A stretch of 64,000 nucleotides of DNA from Gammaproteobacteria bacterium (lineage in GTDB: Bacteria > Pseudomonadota > Gammaproteobacteria > Pseudomonadales > Porticoccaceae). Below the pieces are notes generated by a model that saw nothing but the letters and a program-made list of their open reading frames with translations, was not told where the DNA came from and did not search any database. Shown one piece after another: positions 9,001-15,684 of the stretch (its first letter is position 1; each line of letters begins with the position of its first letter). The position numbers and the translations under genes are program-made. The stretch is from positions 62,001 through 126,000 of the forward strand of contig JAGPUW010000008.1 of assembly GCA_018069465.1 (NCBI GenBank), given 5' to 3'.

Positions 9001-11769
9001 AATAAGTTCAGCTGAATCACTGAATTGCAGGCTAAAGTCGAGGCCTTCAACGGCACCCAGGCCCTGTCCTGCGCCTAGCCATTCGAGCTGCAGGTCTGTT
9101 GTTAATCCGGTGAAATCACTGGCGTCCAGGGTGACACCACCATTGCCAGCAAACAAATCGCCACGCTCAAAACCAGCAATCAGGTCGGTCTCAGCAGCAA
9201 TGACTAAGCCATCGTTTGACAGGGTGATATTTTCGCCGTCAGCGCCCTGAGCCTGGATAATATCGAAGCCGCCATCGCCATAGAGTTCGTCTTCACCACC
9301 GCCACCGCTGATGGTGTCGTTACCTTCGGCGCCAATGATGATGTCCTGGCCGGCACCGCCGAGTAAAATATCATCACCCGACCAGCCCCAAATATAGGTG
9401 TTGCCGGTGAAGCCGGAGGCATCGATCAAGTCGGCGCTGGCACTGCCGTAAAGGTTGGCCTGTTCGATACTGACAAAGCTATCGATAAGCGTCGAACCTT
9501 GCGCTGACACTCTGGCCTGTATGCCTTCAAGCAACACCGAGGTACTTAATTGTGCATCGCCATTTTGCTCTACGATCTGCAAGGCATCGACAGGGGTTTT
9601 TGCCAGGGCAGCGACGAATTCGATAGAGAATTCATCATCGGTAATGGCAGTGACGGTGATATTGCCGGCACCAATTCCGGGCAGCGCCTGCAAGGCGTTT
9701 TGCAGTGCGATGGCATCGGCATCAAAAGCAATTGCCGATGTCTGGTCTGTGCCTAACTGAAATTTAAAATCGCCCGTGCCCATATCGCTGCGGGAGAAGA
9801 TCTGTACGCTATTGCGGCCTGGATCACTGGCGCTAATCGTCAGTACCCCACCCACGGTATTGTTGCTAGCCTCACTAATTAAAGCGACATCCACAGCCGC
9901 CATCACGCCGACAAATTCTATGCGCCAACCGCCATCGACTGCAGAGACAGTTATGGCTTCGTCATCCAGGGTGGCGAGACGACGCAGTGCCCCACCCAGC
10001 TCAGCAGAGTTTGCATCGTGAGCGATAGAGGCTGTTTCTTCACCATCAAAACTGAGTGTGAAATAACCTTCCGTTGCGCCACTGAGTAAAATCGTTTGCA
10101 CTTCATTATTGCCGTCGGCCGCATCCAGGATGCCGTCACCGTTGGCGTCAGACTCAATGATTAGGCGACCCTCGCCATCTTCTAGCAAGGTGTCTGTGCC
10201 GAGCCGCCCATCGATAGTGTCCTGGCCCAGACCGCCGCTAATAACATCGTCGTCCTGCGAGCCATAAAGGGTGTCATCGCCGGCTGCGCCATCTAAGGTG
10301 ACACCGACGCCTTGCAGGGCGCCGCTATTATTGAAACCACTGGCATCGAGTATGTTGGCGGAGTCACCACCGCTTAAACGGGCTGTTTCAATACCGGTGT
10401 AGGTATCAATTTCACTGCCATTTAGGGTCAAAGTACCGGCTGCGCTGTTGGCATCTGTTGTCGTCAACAGCATGTCAGCATCGCGTTCTACGACGATGGT
10501 GTCGAACTCATCCTGGCCATTGCCGGTAATGGTGTCGTTACCCAGACCACCGGTGAAGCTATCGTCCTGCTCAGAGCCAATTAGGCTGTCATTGCCATCG
10601 CCACCCTGTAAACTGACCCCGCCCAAGGTGAAACCACTGGCGTCCAAAGTGCGGCCAGTGGTGCCGTTGATCGTCAGCTCAGCTGATTCGATGCTGTTGA
10701 GGAAATCAATTTCCGTAGCCATCGTCAGAGAGTCATCCAGCAAGGTCATGTTGGCATCGCGCGAAGCCAATGCCGTATCTGTACCCTCGCCACCCCAAAG
10801 TGCATCGTTGCCTAGACCGCCCTGCAGCTGGTCGTTGCCAGCGCCGCCGCTCAGGGTGTTGATATTGCCATCACCCACCAGGGTGTCGTCTTGTGCGGAG
10901 CCTGTAACATTCTGGAAACCGCTAATATCGCTGAAACCCGTGGCGCTGCCATCCTCTAAATTAACCGTCACACCGGCATCGGTATAGGCACTGTAATCGA
11001 GGGTGTCGCCGCCATCTGCAACAAGGCTTTCTATGCCGGTGAAGGTAATGCCATTGAGCAGTAAACTATTGCTACCTTGTACGGCCCAGTTAAGATTGCT
11101 GGCAATAGCTGCGCCACTAAGGCTATCGCTACCATCACCGGCATTAATGTTTTCTACGCCCTGGAAACTAAAGTTTGCATTGCTGGCAGTGCCATCAAGG
11201 TTGGCAGAGCCCTCTCGCTCACCCGTTAAACTCCAATCAATCAGCGCATCGGGATTATCGGCCTCATTGGTCAACGCCGTGGGGGCATTGATCGTGTCAT
11301 TACCACCTTTGGCATCAAAGGTAATCATCAAGGGTGAAGCGAGTTCGGTGAGGCTGGCGTCCAGTGTCAGTGTCTGGTCGCCATCGGTACCGGTAATGGT
11401 GATAGAGCCATTAAAGTCGGAGAGTGCGACTTCTTGCAGAACATTAAAGTCGTTAGCATTGTCGAGGATTTGAACCAGAGCAGTTTGGTTTTCATCTTCG
11501 CTTAGCGCGATGGACAGGTCGGCATCATCAGCCATCATTACCGTCAGCGGATCGGCGGAGAAAAGCAGGCGTGGCTCCATGCTTTCCAGCGAAAATTTGT
11601 TGCGCAAGGGCTCGCGTGCTTTTTTGACAGCGCAACTCAGGGGGTTAGCCCTTAGCGCTTTAAGAGATGTGCTGACATCTTTCAGCAAGCTGTTACCACG
11701 CACTCGAGAGTGGCTTGCTACTTTTGACCAAACGCCCTGTTTCGACAACTTAGAAAACGGAAATGCCAT
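1..11769 (-). CDS. Giant LEPR-XLL / RTX / beta-strand-repeat protein (3' end outside window)
   Basis: One open frame of 3,923 codons runs from ATG at 11769 off the left edge without a stop in the lines I checked. Residues 64-75 read MEPRLLFSADPL, close to the LEPR-XLL motif found near the N-terminus of giant bacterial surface proteins. Residues about 290-1040 hold five blocks of RTX-type nonapeptides (GGxGxDxL/I forms, for example near nt 10900-10780, 10610-10520, 10290-10200, 9350-9240 and 8740-8650), which in other proteins bind calcium after secretion. From about residue 1280 onward the protein is built of repeats of roughly 50-65 residues of the type AYIxxSxVxAxGxVxVxA followed by AGxGAxxGxAVAxNxxxN, as expected for a beta-solenoid. 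A non-repetitive acidic stretch sits at residues about 1740-1890 (nt 6560-6110). I infer a cell-surface or secreted adhesin or matrix protein. A TolC homologue lies 4 kb upstream. Any C-terminal secretion signal is outside the window. Confidence 0.85.
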   Translation of the reverse strand, partial: MAFPFSKLSKQGVWSKVASHSRVRGNSLLKDVSTSLKALRANPLSCAVKKAREPLRNKFSLESMEPRLLFSADPLTVMMADDADLSIALSEDENQTALVQILDNANDFNVLQEVALSDFNGSITITGTDGDQTLTLDASLTELASPLMITFDAKGGNDTINAPTALTNEADNPDALIDWSLTGEREGSANLDGTASNANFSFQGVENINAGDGSDSLSGAAIASNLNWAVQGSNSLLLNGITFTGIESLVADGGDTLDYSAYTDAGVTVNLEDGSATGFSDISGFQNVTGSAQDDTLVGDGNINTLSGGAGNDQLQGGLGNDALWGGEGTDTALASRDANMTLLDDSLTMATEIDFLNSIESAELTINGTTGRTLDASGFTLGGVSLQGGDGNDSLIGSEQDDSFTGGLGNDTITGNGQDEFDTIVVERDADMLLTTTDANSAAGTLTLNGSEIDTYTGIETARLSGGDSANILDASGFNNSGALQGVGVTLDGAAGDDTLYGSQDDDVISGGLGQDTIDGRLGTDTLLEDGEGRLIIESDANGDGILDAADGNNEVQTILLSGATEGYFTLSFDGEETASIAHDANSAELGGALRRLATLDDEAITVSAVDGGWRIEFVGVMAAVDVALISEASNNTVGGVLTISASDPGRNSVQIFSRSDMGTGDFKFQLGTDQTSAIAFDADAIALQNALQALPGIGAGNITVTAITDDEFSIEFVAALAKTPVDALQIVEQNGDAQLSTSVLLEGIQARVSAQGSTLIDSFVSIEQANLYGSASADLIDASGFTGNTYIWGWSGDDILLGGAGQDIIIGAEGNDTISGGGGEDELYGDGGFDIIQAQGADGENITLSNDGLVIAAETDLIAGFERGDLFAGNGGVTLDASDFTGLTTDLQLEWLGAGQGLGAVEGLDFSLQFSDSAELIDVDLNNAKTLGDVLDILSSLDEALNVEIAADGTGLSLIHSGATDRTLSLTLGDGSLAAERLGLLGLVAAPTLASAWQGSAMAVGYVSLTGGDGNDTLIGSQGGDLLRGGAGDDTIRGAKEGAIDSSVDILLVTRDADLYLSGTELNIDTDSDTSVFEESDTLTGIEKAELAGGASINRLDASAFMGSHVILHGAAGDTLVGTGDGVGTADAEFHIDTSAIVLNDGDDSDLITVTGNRSTDRIVLQASSVDASVLDYVAWTGHLVFEVHSDSSIALTGDITVPQSGTRTADFSLSADDRLLLTYNIDTSNSAGDAGSIELKARHIVIGDGVVLDARGSGNSGDISISAADKIKDFTGFGFANVDYNEASVTINGAHLYGATVSVSAEAEADHFFENNSHWALEQLVKGADQLLSAIDQFSLIAGVAISTSKANVVIGSAAVIEAEEFAAQSSANATAESEPLSWLFGGALSIANTESTLTVDGSITTTIGDLLLSAIGETQVKAVADVAGDDKKITIGGQEKVLPGKGVAAAVAVSVINANVSIVVGESATLISGSDVRLVANAIDRNYTNAKSTAGKNGKVGLAIAVSVENTDVTTSLDGTVDAEGFVLVSATHSAKDIGKDGGVAAEAGIGSASDPVDADDNAKKSVQSYLAESSSVAAENLLGESAAKFVDGAASVFFLWQDLKAAQEDSPEGEKKSTSKSQATSKFSIGAALALMIDNNNVSAHIGDDVLSNNARTADIEADGGVIVTASIASSPKISASSSVDGSNGDSASSTKSGFAGSLATAVGLYTNTAESYIGLDAEVDAGAGLKVSADTTNEIDWYEVWGIDLITFFKDDSATFNMETGANLDHATLETGNTVDVKLNDADVIEASLQDQISRYEYLGVTDPDFDLTSTDFDDEDLWLSLGSPNESTAKEVWGAIAQRITDIAEAKEGEKLTLKTLGLELKPFASETKATAAGQKTGVAGSVMVLSVDHEAIAEIRGGALINQDQAIQNLATEQAVVVESSSISQTINAVGDVLSNPLGKTKTANGVGLSVGVYLLENTSKALIGEGVSLYADSLEVDAANDTLLATLGKAGGLSGNVGVNGTVVVNIIDNQTHAQIANGSNIVVGSGAVDDTDANGGSVFVDATDTTFLLSAAGSIAGGDKAGVGGSVAINVTTRDTQAVVGDFDGVNSTDLLNLSADGDMHVHAGNDGYVSAMAIAGSKAGGKSTPAPSDGSTGTGGTQGSDGSAQSDKDLLDWQTQWGSVLGEMQSSGKVQNNASNSGVSQADTSGSGASSGLAVSASISLNVIDDTANAYIHNPGSITLKAAADLADTSILPSGDLTLSAEDETDLVTAAGAVAFASGSNGGSGTGLAGALSFTFVFGSIEAYIDGQGVNSTIWADAVSVSANRSGTIVNVAAGLAGATGTSGTAIAGSFAMSFSEYTVAAFIKDVDLVAESTLAVSAEDNTQLIQVAGAGAFGGKAGVGVAVAFASFDNAVSAKIENATIEHGADLSVSAKADNAVLDFAGAAGVSTKAGGAGIAATIAINFMDNVVEAAIINTDVVAGSQGNISVKALDDSNLVGVSGGVAFGKSAGIGAAFSLNILNNNIRSRVESSRLRSSGNVLVSAAETGSNTGVAVGGAGSSKVALSGAVAINQTSSSVDAHISAERDYDAEGNPVLPGASNSLVDVGGSVSVVASDRTTNVNVAGGVAFAGTGGGAAVGVNLIGNTVAANIDSADINSAGAVNVSATEESTLVSVTVGGAGAGKFALGAAVSVNQLENTISASISDSRQLNQTAAADKAQITATGDVTLSAADSTTMVVIAGGVAVGGTGAIGAAASTTQVDNTIKSYISGAEVTSTGGNINVTAGFTPTGSDVDLASLGVDVGNLPDDTDLGSQIINIAVAGAGGGTFAAGGAINLNWLKNRVEAYIDDGAVVTTVATDKDINVVAKDDASIISIAMGAAVGGTAAGGAAISYNYIGGDPGNPSREVAANPESSEAGYVLSYIAGATVDAQGGDVNVFATANALIVNVSVGGAAAGTAALAGSVSINFMRNVVQAQIKEGADVDADNSVNVLASTSPLMVIVAGAGSGGGTGAVGLASATNDMVSDIEASIEGANTNVSADHGDIVVVASIVDNNTSPSVTLADDGNDDEDDAQFDAQIWSFAVSGSGGGAAAGAGSLSLNWIRNNITAHISDGATVSATTDGALVNVHADDKSTMNTLAGAGAGAGTAAIGASIAYNYVGGNPDDPTSADRNQIKAYIDNATVNADSLRVAADSTSNINNLSIAGSGAGTFAGAGALSLNWIRKNIDARISGGDINVTGNVYIGATDNSGLHAIAGQLTGAGAVAVGAAVAYNDIANTISAAVDSGSDVTVASGNAGNINLQARSAATIETISAGISGSGTVSVAGSGGGALIGNTVAAYISGSTIFTPDTLTVFAESADTIASYGGTLAASGTVGAGITAFVNLLSSNTSAYISGDSSITALGVNAGTVDNWSDNGDGSENFIDDGALSGVAVVANTANDIDAIAVTIGASGVVGIAGNLVVNQVATTTEAYVNDSAISSDGSLRVMAHQTTDIDSGGGALGGGQVGLGAAVDTSILNNTTRAYIADNDVSTDVDAIAANNIDVISVSRETIDSVAVGVGVGLYFGGAGVASVVKSTSRTDAFIHLAQVTADQDINVDALSYVYAGISDGSLGGGFGAVGATVSVGIFEGSTNAYVAGATLVAGNDVSVHADAFEEASVIAASGSAGAGALAGTVGVLVVASDTSAWIGDDSLNGNHADVRASNDVLVTADSRTDVNQRGDRLELVGAAAAGGMGIGASVDVITVNNSTSAFIGSDSYISALRDVSIHANADRNLASTVVAFAASGGFGVSGAVSVVSVGAGVSGDGADSVNPAQDSISGILTGSTSGYSTASRYTHLDGSQSMVQGDTVDAVNGLRYRFVGDENTTLNLGLVPFGSNWELAGENQTAADSASKLFTGAADHSSDVTTSIAKDETVDIETAYAGTG

Positions 11770-11990
11770 GATAATCTGCTCAGTTATTCGCAGCCATCAA
11801 ACCTAGAACGTACTCTAGGAATTGCCAACCCTGGCTACTTATTATTGGTACTAATCACAAAGCAAAAACATTTGTCAGTGTTGAAATCACTTGCCTTTCA
11901 ACGCGCCGCCTCAACAAATGTCTTCGCCTTCTATAAGCTGTCCTAAACCCTATATTTTCAGGGGTGTTGCCATGCCCTTAAAACACAAAG

Positions 11991-12015
11991 GGCTTTCCTG
12001 GAAATCAGGAAAGCC
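11991..12015 (-). terminator. Hairpin downstream of the SapC-family gene
   Basis: A perfect 10-bp stem (GGCTTTCCTG / CAGGAAAGCC) with a 5-nt loop lies 38 bp after the SapC-family stop. Read on the minus strand it is followed by a moderately T-rich stretch (CTTTGTGTTTT). A rho-independent terminator between the SapC gene and the giant gene is likely, which would give the giant gene its own promoter in the remaining gap. Confidence 0.6.
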
Positions 12016-12052
12016 TCGCTTTTATGTGGGCAACAATCGCTAGTCGGTAAAG

Positions 12053-12820
12053 TTACGCGACTATTTCTGCCTCTTTCTCTGGTGCATCAACTGCCGCTTT
12101 TTCAACACCAATTTTTGTCAGCATGGTATTAAAATTACGCAGCGAATGAAGATGTAGATAAATGAGTTCCATACCGTCATTTTTTACCAATTGCTCCAGC
12201 TCTTCGCTAGGCAGCTCTTTTAGCTTCTGCCGATTCACCGCGTAAAAACCGGTCAGCGTCAATTTCTCACCCGAAGGTGGTGTGAATTGAGCGCCCATCG
12301 GCTCCAGCAAGCCCAAATCTTTGAGTTTTTTACTGAAAGCCTGGGTGCGAGCAAAATGTATTTGGTACTCTTTTAAAAATTCCAGCACGCTTTTCAAGTA
12401 CTGGGTTTGCTCACCTTCTGAATCAAACAGGCGCTCTCCCAGGTTTTCCTGGTTGCAGCCACTAAAGGTTTCATCAATACAGAGGGTGAAATTGTCGCCA
12501 TCATCCTGACTGGAAAAAACAAAGGGATAACGTCGCAGAAAGGCGGGCACATAGCTGGCATCGAGCTTGCCATCGGCGTCAATAAATAAATTTTCTTTAT
12601 CGCGCACACCCATCACCGCTAATGGCATGAGCTGGTCGTCGGAACCGGCAAAAACGATGGGGTATTCAGCGGCAGATGACATGAACTCTACGGCTGTTAG
12701 AGGCAGAGAGTTTACCTCGCGGGCAAACTCGTAAGAAGCGCCAGACTTGACTGACCATTCGCGGTGACGTTGACTGGAGACTGCTTGCGCTCGGGTATAA
12801 ATTAATAATTGCTTAGACAC
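12053..12820 (-). CDS. SapC family protein
   Basis: The 255-residue product matches the SapC family (PF07277) in length and layout. It has an N-terminal region with HREWSVK and a conserved core around AAEYPIVF, followed by VPAFLRRYPFVF and the Cys-containing CIDETFSGC stretch. SapC was named in Campylobacter for a role in S-layer protein export, but in most bacteria its biochemical function is unknown. There is no signal peptide, so it is probably cytoplasmic. The start is GTG with a purine-rich GGGAATAGGGATA just upstream. It lies between the radical SAM gene and the giant repeat protein on the same strand, so a role in handling or exporting that giant protein is a reasonable inference. Confidence 0.85.
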   Translation of the reverse strand: MSKQLLIYTRAQAVSSQRHREWSVKSGASYEFAREVNSLPLTAVEFMSSAAEYPIVFAGSDDQLMPLAVMGVRDKENLFIDADGKLDASYVPAFLRRYPFVFSSQDDGDNFTLCIDETFSGCNQENLGERLFDSEGEQTQYLKSVLEFLKEYQIHFARTQAFSKKLKDLGLLEPMGAQFTPPSGEKLTLTGFYAVNRQKLKELPSEELEQLVKNDGMELIYLHLHSLRNFNTMLTKIGVEKAAVDAPEKEAEIVA

Positions 12821-12998
12821 TATCCCTATTCCCTATCTTAAAAGCCCAGAAGGCTGTTAATTAATGATGATTTCTGTGCAATCCTTGCTGTGATGACGGG
12901 CAAGTGCAAATTGTGATGAACCTCTCAACAATAGCAGGAAACATCTATAGCGGCCATTACAAATATTGGCTGGGGCTTAGCTAAATAGCTGTGCCCGA

Positions 12999-13937
12999 TC
13001 AAGAGGGTGAGTCCTCCTGCGAGCGGGCAATGACAGCGCCGTTGCGAACCGGCGATAGCAATGTTTGCTCCCAGCCGTATTTGCCGGTATAGGCTTCATT
13101 GAGCCCAAGGCACTGCAGTGAGCTGCACTCCTCGCGATACACGCATTGGTGGAAACCGTTGCGGTTAAACTGATCCCAAAAAGCGGGGTCAATCAGCAAT
13201 TGCGGCTGGTCGTTATCCAGCAAGTGTCCGTTTGTACCCAGTAAGCACTCGGGAAAATTCTTAATTTCAACGACACGACCCAATGCCTGTGCACGTTCAA
13301 TGGCTTGCTGTAAGGCAGGCAGCACATCGGCCACGCGAGGGATCAAGCTTTTATCGTCGAGTTCGGTCATCGGCCAGTAATGCCAAAACTCCATCTGCCG
13401 AAGGCGCTGTAAGTGCGACAGGCATGCCACCAGGTCGGGTAGCAGCTTATAACTGAGTTGAGTAACGACGGTATTGGTAATCAGGGTGACATGGTCAAAT
13501 TGATCGAGGTAGCGCAGCCCGGCCATCATCTTGTCAAAAGAGCCGTCGACCTGAGTAATGGCATCGTGAGTGTCAGTGTCGCTACCGGCCACACTCACGA
13601 AGAATTCATCCACCCCGGCTTCAAGCAGGGCGTCGCAAAAACTGGTCTGGCCCAAATGCATGCCGTGAGTCTGAATACGCACATGCTGAAAGCCAGCAGC
13701 TTTGGCAGCCCGCACCATTGGCAGCAAGTCCTTGTGCAGGGTAATTTCAGAGCCGGTGAGAATAATCCCCCGCCAACGCTGATGGCTCTCTTGTTCGGCT
13801 AGCACCTCGGCAAAGACCTGATTAGATTGGGGCTGGAGGACATCCATGGTTCCCTCAATCATGCAATGCACGCATTTGAGGTTGCAGCGAAACTCCATCG
13901 TCACCGATATATAGTCTTCATGTTTGAAGCAGCCCAC
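12999..13937 (-). CDS. Radical SAM protein with C-terminal cysteine cluster
   Basis: This is a 312-residue radical SAM enzyme. Cys18, Cys22 and Cys25 form the CNLKCVHC (CX3CX2C) site for the SAM-binding 4Fe-4S cluster. A later set, Cys231, Cys265, Cys271 and Cys276 (CX33CX5CX4C), resembles the SPASM/Twitch type that holds an auxiliary Fe-S cluster in peptide- and protein-modifying members. The start is GTG and directly abuts the TAA of the upstream gene at 13938-13940, so translation is almost certainly coupled. The substrate is unknown. No convincing small precursor peptide is encoded nearby, so the giant repeat protein or one of the two adjacent orphan proteins may be the partner (inference). 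Confidence 0.85.
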   Translation of the reverse strand: MGCFKHEDYISVTMEFRCNLKCVHCMIEGTMDVLQPQSNQVFAEVLAEQESHQRWRGIILTGSEITLHKDLLPMVRAAKAAGFQHVRIQTHGMHLGQTSFCDALLEAGVDEFFVSVAGSDTDTHDAITQVDGSFDKMMAGLRYLDQFDHVTLITNTVVTQLSYKLLPDLVACLSHLQRLRQMEFWHYWPMTELDDKSLIPRVADVLPALQQAIERAQALGRVVEIKNFPECLLGTNGHLLDNDQPQLLIDPAFWDQFNRNGFHQCVYREECSSLQCLGLNEAYTGKYGWEQTLLSPVRNGAVIARSQEDSPS

Positions 13938-14852
13938 TTAAAACACCCCGTAGTAAGCTGACTTCAACAACTGTATTTCACCATTTTGCATTCTGTAGTC
14001 CACCCCGACATCAAATAAGAGGTGGTCTAAGTATTGGCGGTTGGCGTCAACATAATTTAATAGCGAAAGGGGAAAGGCCATTTTCCGCATAAACCACAAC
14101 AAATGTTCGACCCCGACACGAGAAAAATAAACGCCGTCGCATTGACGTTTGTTGGCCACCACCAATACTTCGCAATCGCGCATTTGAGGCCACAAAATAT
14201 CGTCCAGGGCCAGCTTTGGTAAATCGAGATGGGCTGAGCAGGCAAGCTTTCCCTGTGCAATTTCGTACTCACTTTGGGCATCAAAAAAATAATAGAGATT
14301 GTCGAAGTTTAGGCCCGATGGCGTTAGCGAATAGCTCATGCCCGAAGACACCTGACTGCCAATATTGCCGACATAGATATTCACCTCGTCGAGGGCTTTA
14401 TTCGGCTCGGCCCAGCTTTCATCGAGGTCGATAGAAAACATAAAGTAAGGGCGCTCTTCGCAATAGCTTAGCTCACAGGACGCAAAGGGTTTGAGTGCCT
14501 CCAGTAGCGCCGTCAAAGACACCCGGCGCTCGAGCCGCTCATAGTCGTAAAAATAGAACTCCCAGGAAATCTTGCCCTCTGCGTACTTAATACCCCAGAC
14601 AGTACTGTTGCTGCCAATCGCTCGGCGAATCGCATCACACACCGGCATCAGCGTAGCGGCCATTCCGGTTGCAGCAAAGGATTGAAACAGCAGATTGCTA
14701 CTGTGCCACTTGCCCTGTGTATCGACGCGGGGGGGGTATTCCCACAGGCAGTAATCAAAAAAACGACTGTCTGGCTGGCACAATTCGACATCGACTGGCG
14801 AGGCGATAATAGTGTCCGCTGCCGGCGTGGGGGAATGGGGGTAATCAGCCAT
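13938..14852 (-). CDS. Unrecognised protein of the TolC/radical SAM operon (304 aa)
   Basis: I do not recognise this family. The start chosen is ATG at 14852 rather than the in-frame ATG at 14879. It has a GAGG Shine-Dalgarno (14861-14864 on the plus strand as CCTC) at good spacing, and it overlaps the upstream stop by 8 bp as ATGGCTGA, typical of coupling. The product is soluble, with no signal peptide or membrane segment, and is rich in aromatic strand-like segments such as WGIKYAEGKISWEFYFYDY. It ends in DVGVDYRMQNG and KSAYYGVF. Its stop abuts the radical SAM start, so the two are made together. It may be a distant relative of the next gene upstream, which also ends in a GVxRNG plus SxYxG pattern. 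Confidence 0.75.
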   Translation of the reverse strand: MADYPHSPTPAADTIIASPVDVELCQPDSRFFDYCLWEYPPRVDTQGKWHSSNLLFQSFAATGMAATLMPVCDAIRRAIGSNSTVWGIKYAEGKISWEFYFYDYERLERRVSLTALLEALKPFASCELSYCEERPYFMFSIDLDESWAEPNKALDEVNIYVGNIGSQVSSGMSYSLTPSGLNFDNLYYFFDAQSEYEIAQGKLACSAHLDLPKLALDDILWPQMRDCEVLVVANKRQCDGVYFSRVGVEHLLWFMRKMAFPLSLLNYVDANRQYLDHLLFDVGVDYRMQNGEIQLLKSAYYGVF

Positions 14853-15675
14853 TAAAACTACCTCGTTCAGCACCACCAAAATAAATGCTTAAAAAGGACT
14901 GGCCATTGCGCGTTACACCTCCCGCAATATGCCCCAAGGTTTCATGGGCCAGAGGTGAAAGCGTTTTGTTGACGCTCTCAGGTTCAGCACCGCAGGCGAC
15001 AAGCATTTCAGTCAGTATAGATTGCACATCGGCCAATGCCAGACAGGCGTCGTATAGATTCAGGTCAAAAGATTTTCGCACACTGCCCGGTTCACTCACC
15101 TGTAGTAACTGTAAGTCACGCGCGGGTACTTTTTGAGCAGCGAGCAGTAATAAGTCTACGAGCGCCCTCTTTGCTTCACGCGGGCAAAGGTCACTGATAC
15201 CCGCTAGCAGTGCTTGCTGGTCGGCGCAGGGTAGCCAGTCGTAGTGTGCCTCGACCAAGGAGACTTCGGGGGAATGGCAAGGCCACCATTTGAGGGCGCG
15301 GTGTACATTAATGGTGTCCGTATTGCCCGCACTGCTTAGTGGCGAATCCCAAAGTTGCCTGATGCGCTGAGCATTTTCAACATAGAGCTTACAGACATAT
15401 GCGCTGGTCTCACCCTCAAAACCGAGGTGCAAGATGTCACCCTCTGCCAAAAGAGCCTGTAGGCCTTGCGATGCGGGCGCAGGAAAACTCAGCTCGCTCA
15501 GTAGGCAGTCAAAATCGGCCCCCATCGACAGAGCCACTTTGGGAAAGCTCAGCAGAAAGCGATCGCGGAAAATCTGCGAGCCAATAAATTTGATAGAGCG
15601 TTCAAAACCATAGGGGCCTGGCAGCTTATCCGCAAAGCTAAGCATACGCCGGGAAGCTTGAAGCCCAGTTAACAC
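14845..15675 (-). CDS. Unrecognised protein of the TolC/radical SAM operon (276 aa)
   Basis: I cannot assign a family. The protein has no signal peptide or membrane helix. Strand-like segments alternate with helices: YVCKLYVE, HYDWLP, SFDLNLYDA and FLSIYFGG. This alternating layout is loosely reminiscent of ABBA-type prenyltransferase barrels, but that is only a hypothesis for structure prediction. It begins 9 bp after the TolC-family stop and overlaps the next gene by 8 bp, so it belongs to a four-gene operon of TolC, this gene, the 304-aa gene and radical SAM. The tight coupling suggests that its product works in the same complex or pathway as the radical SAM enzyme. Confidence 0.75.
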   Translation of the reverse strand: MLTGLQASRRMLSFADKLPGPYGFERSIKFIGSQIFRDRFLLSFPKVALSMGADFDCLLSELSFPAPASQGLQALLAEGDILHLGFEGETSAYVCKLYVENAQRIRQLWDSPLSSAGNTDTINVHRALKWWPCHSPEVSLVEAHYDWLPCADQQALLAGISDLCPREAKRALVDLLLLAAQKVPARDLQLLQVSEPGSVRKSFDLNLYDACLALADVQSILTEMLVACGAEPESVNKTLSPLAHETLGHIAGGVTRNGQSFLSIYFGGAERGSFNG

Positions 15676-15684
15676 CCTGCGGAC

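Noticed and set aside
12925-12957. Tiny minus-strand reading frame (MAAIDVSCYC) between radical SAM and SapC genes as a possible RiPP precursor
   Set aside because: Only 10 residues, no ribosome site, no leader region. More likely chance.
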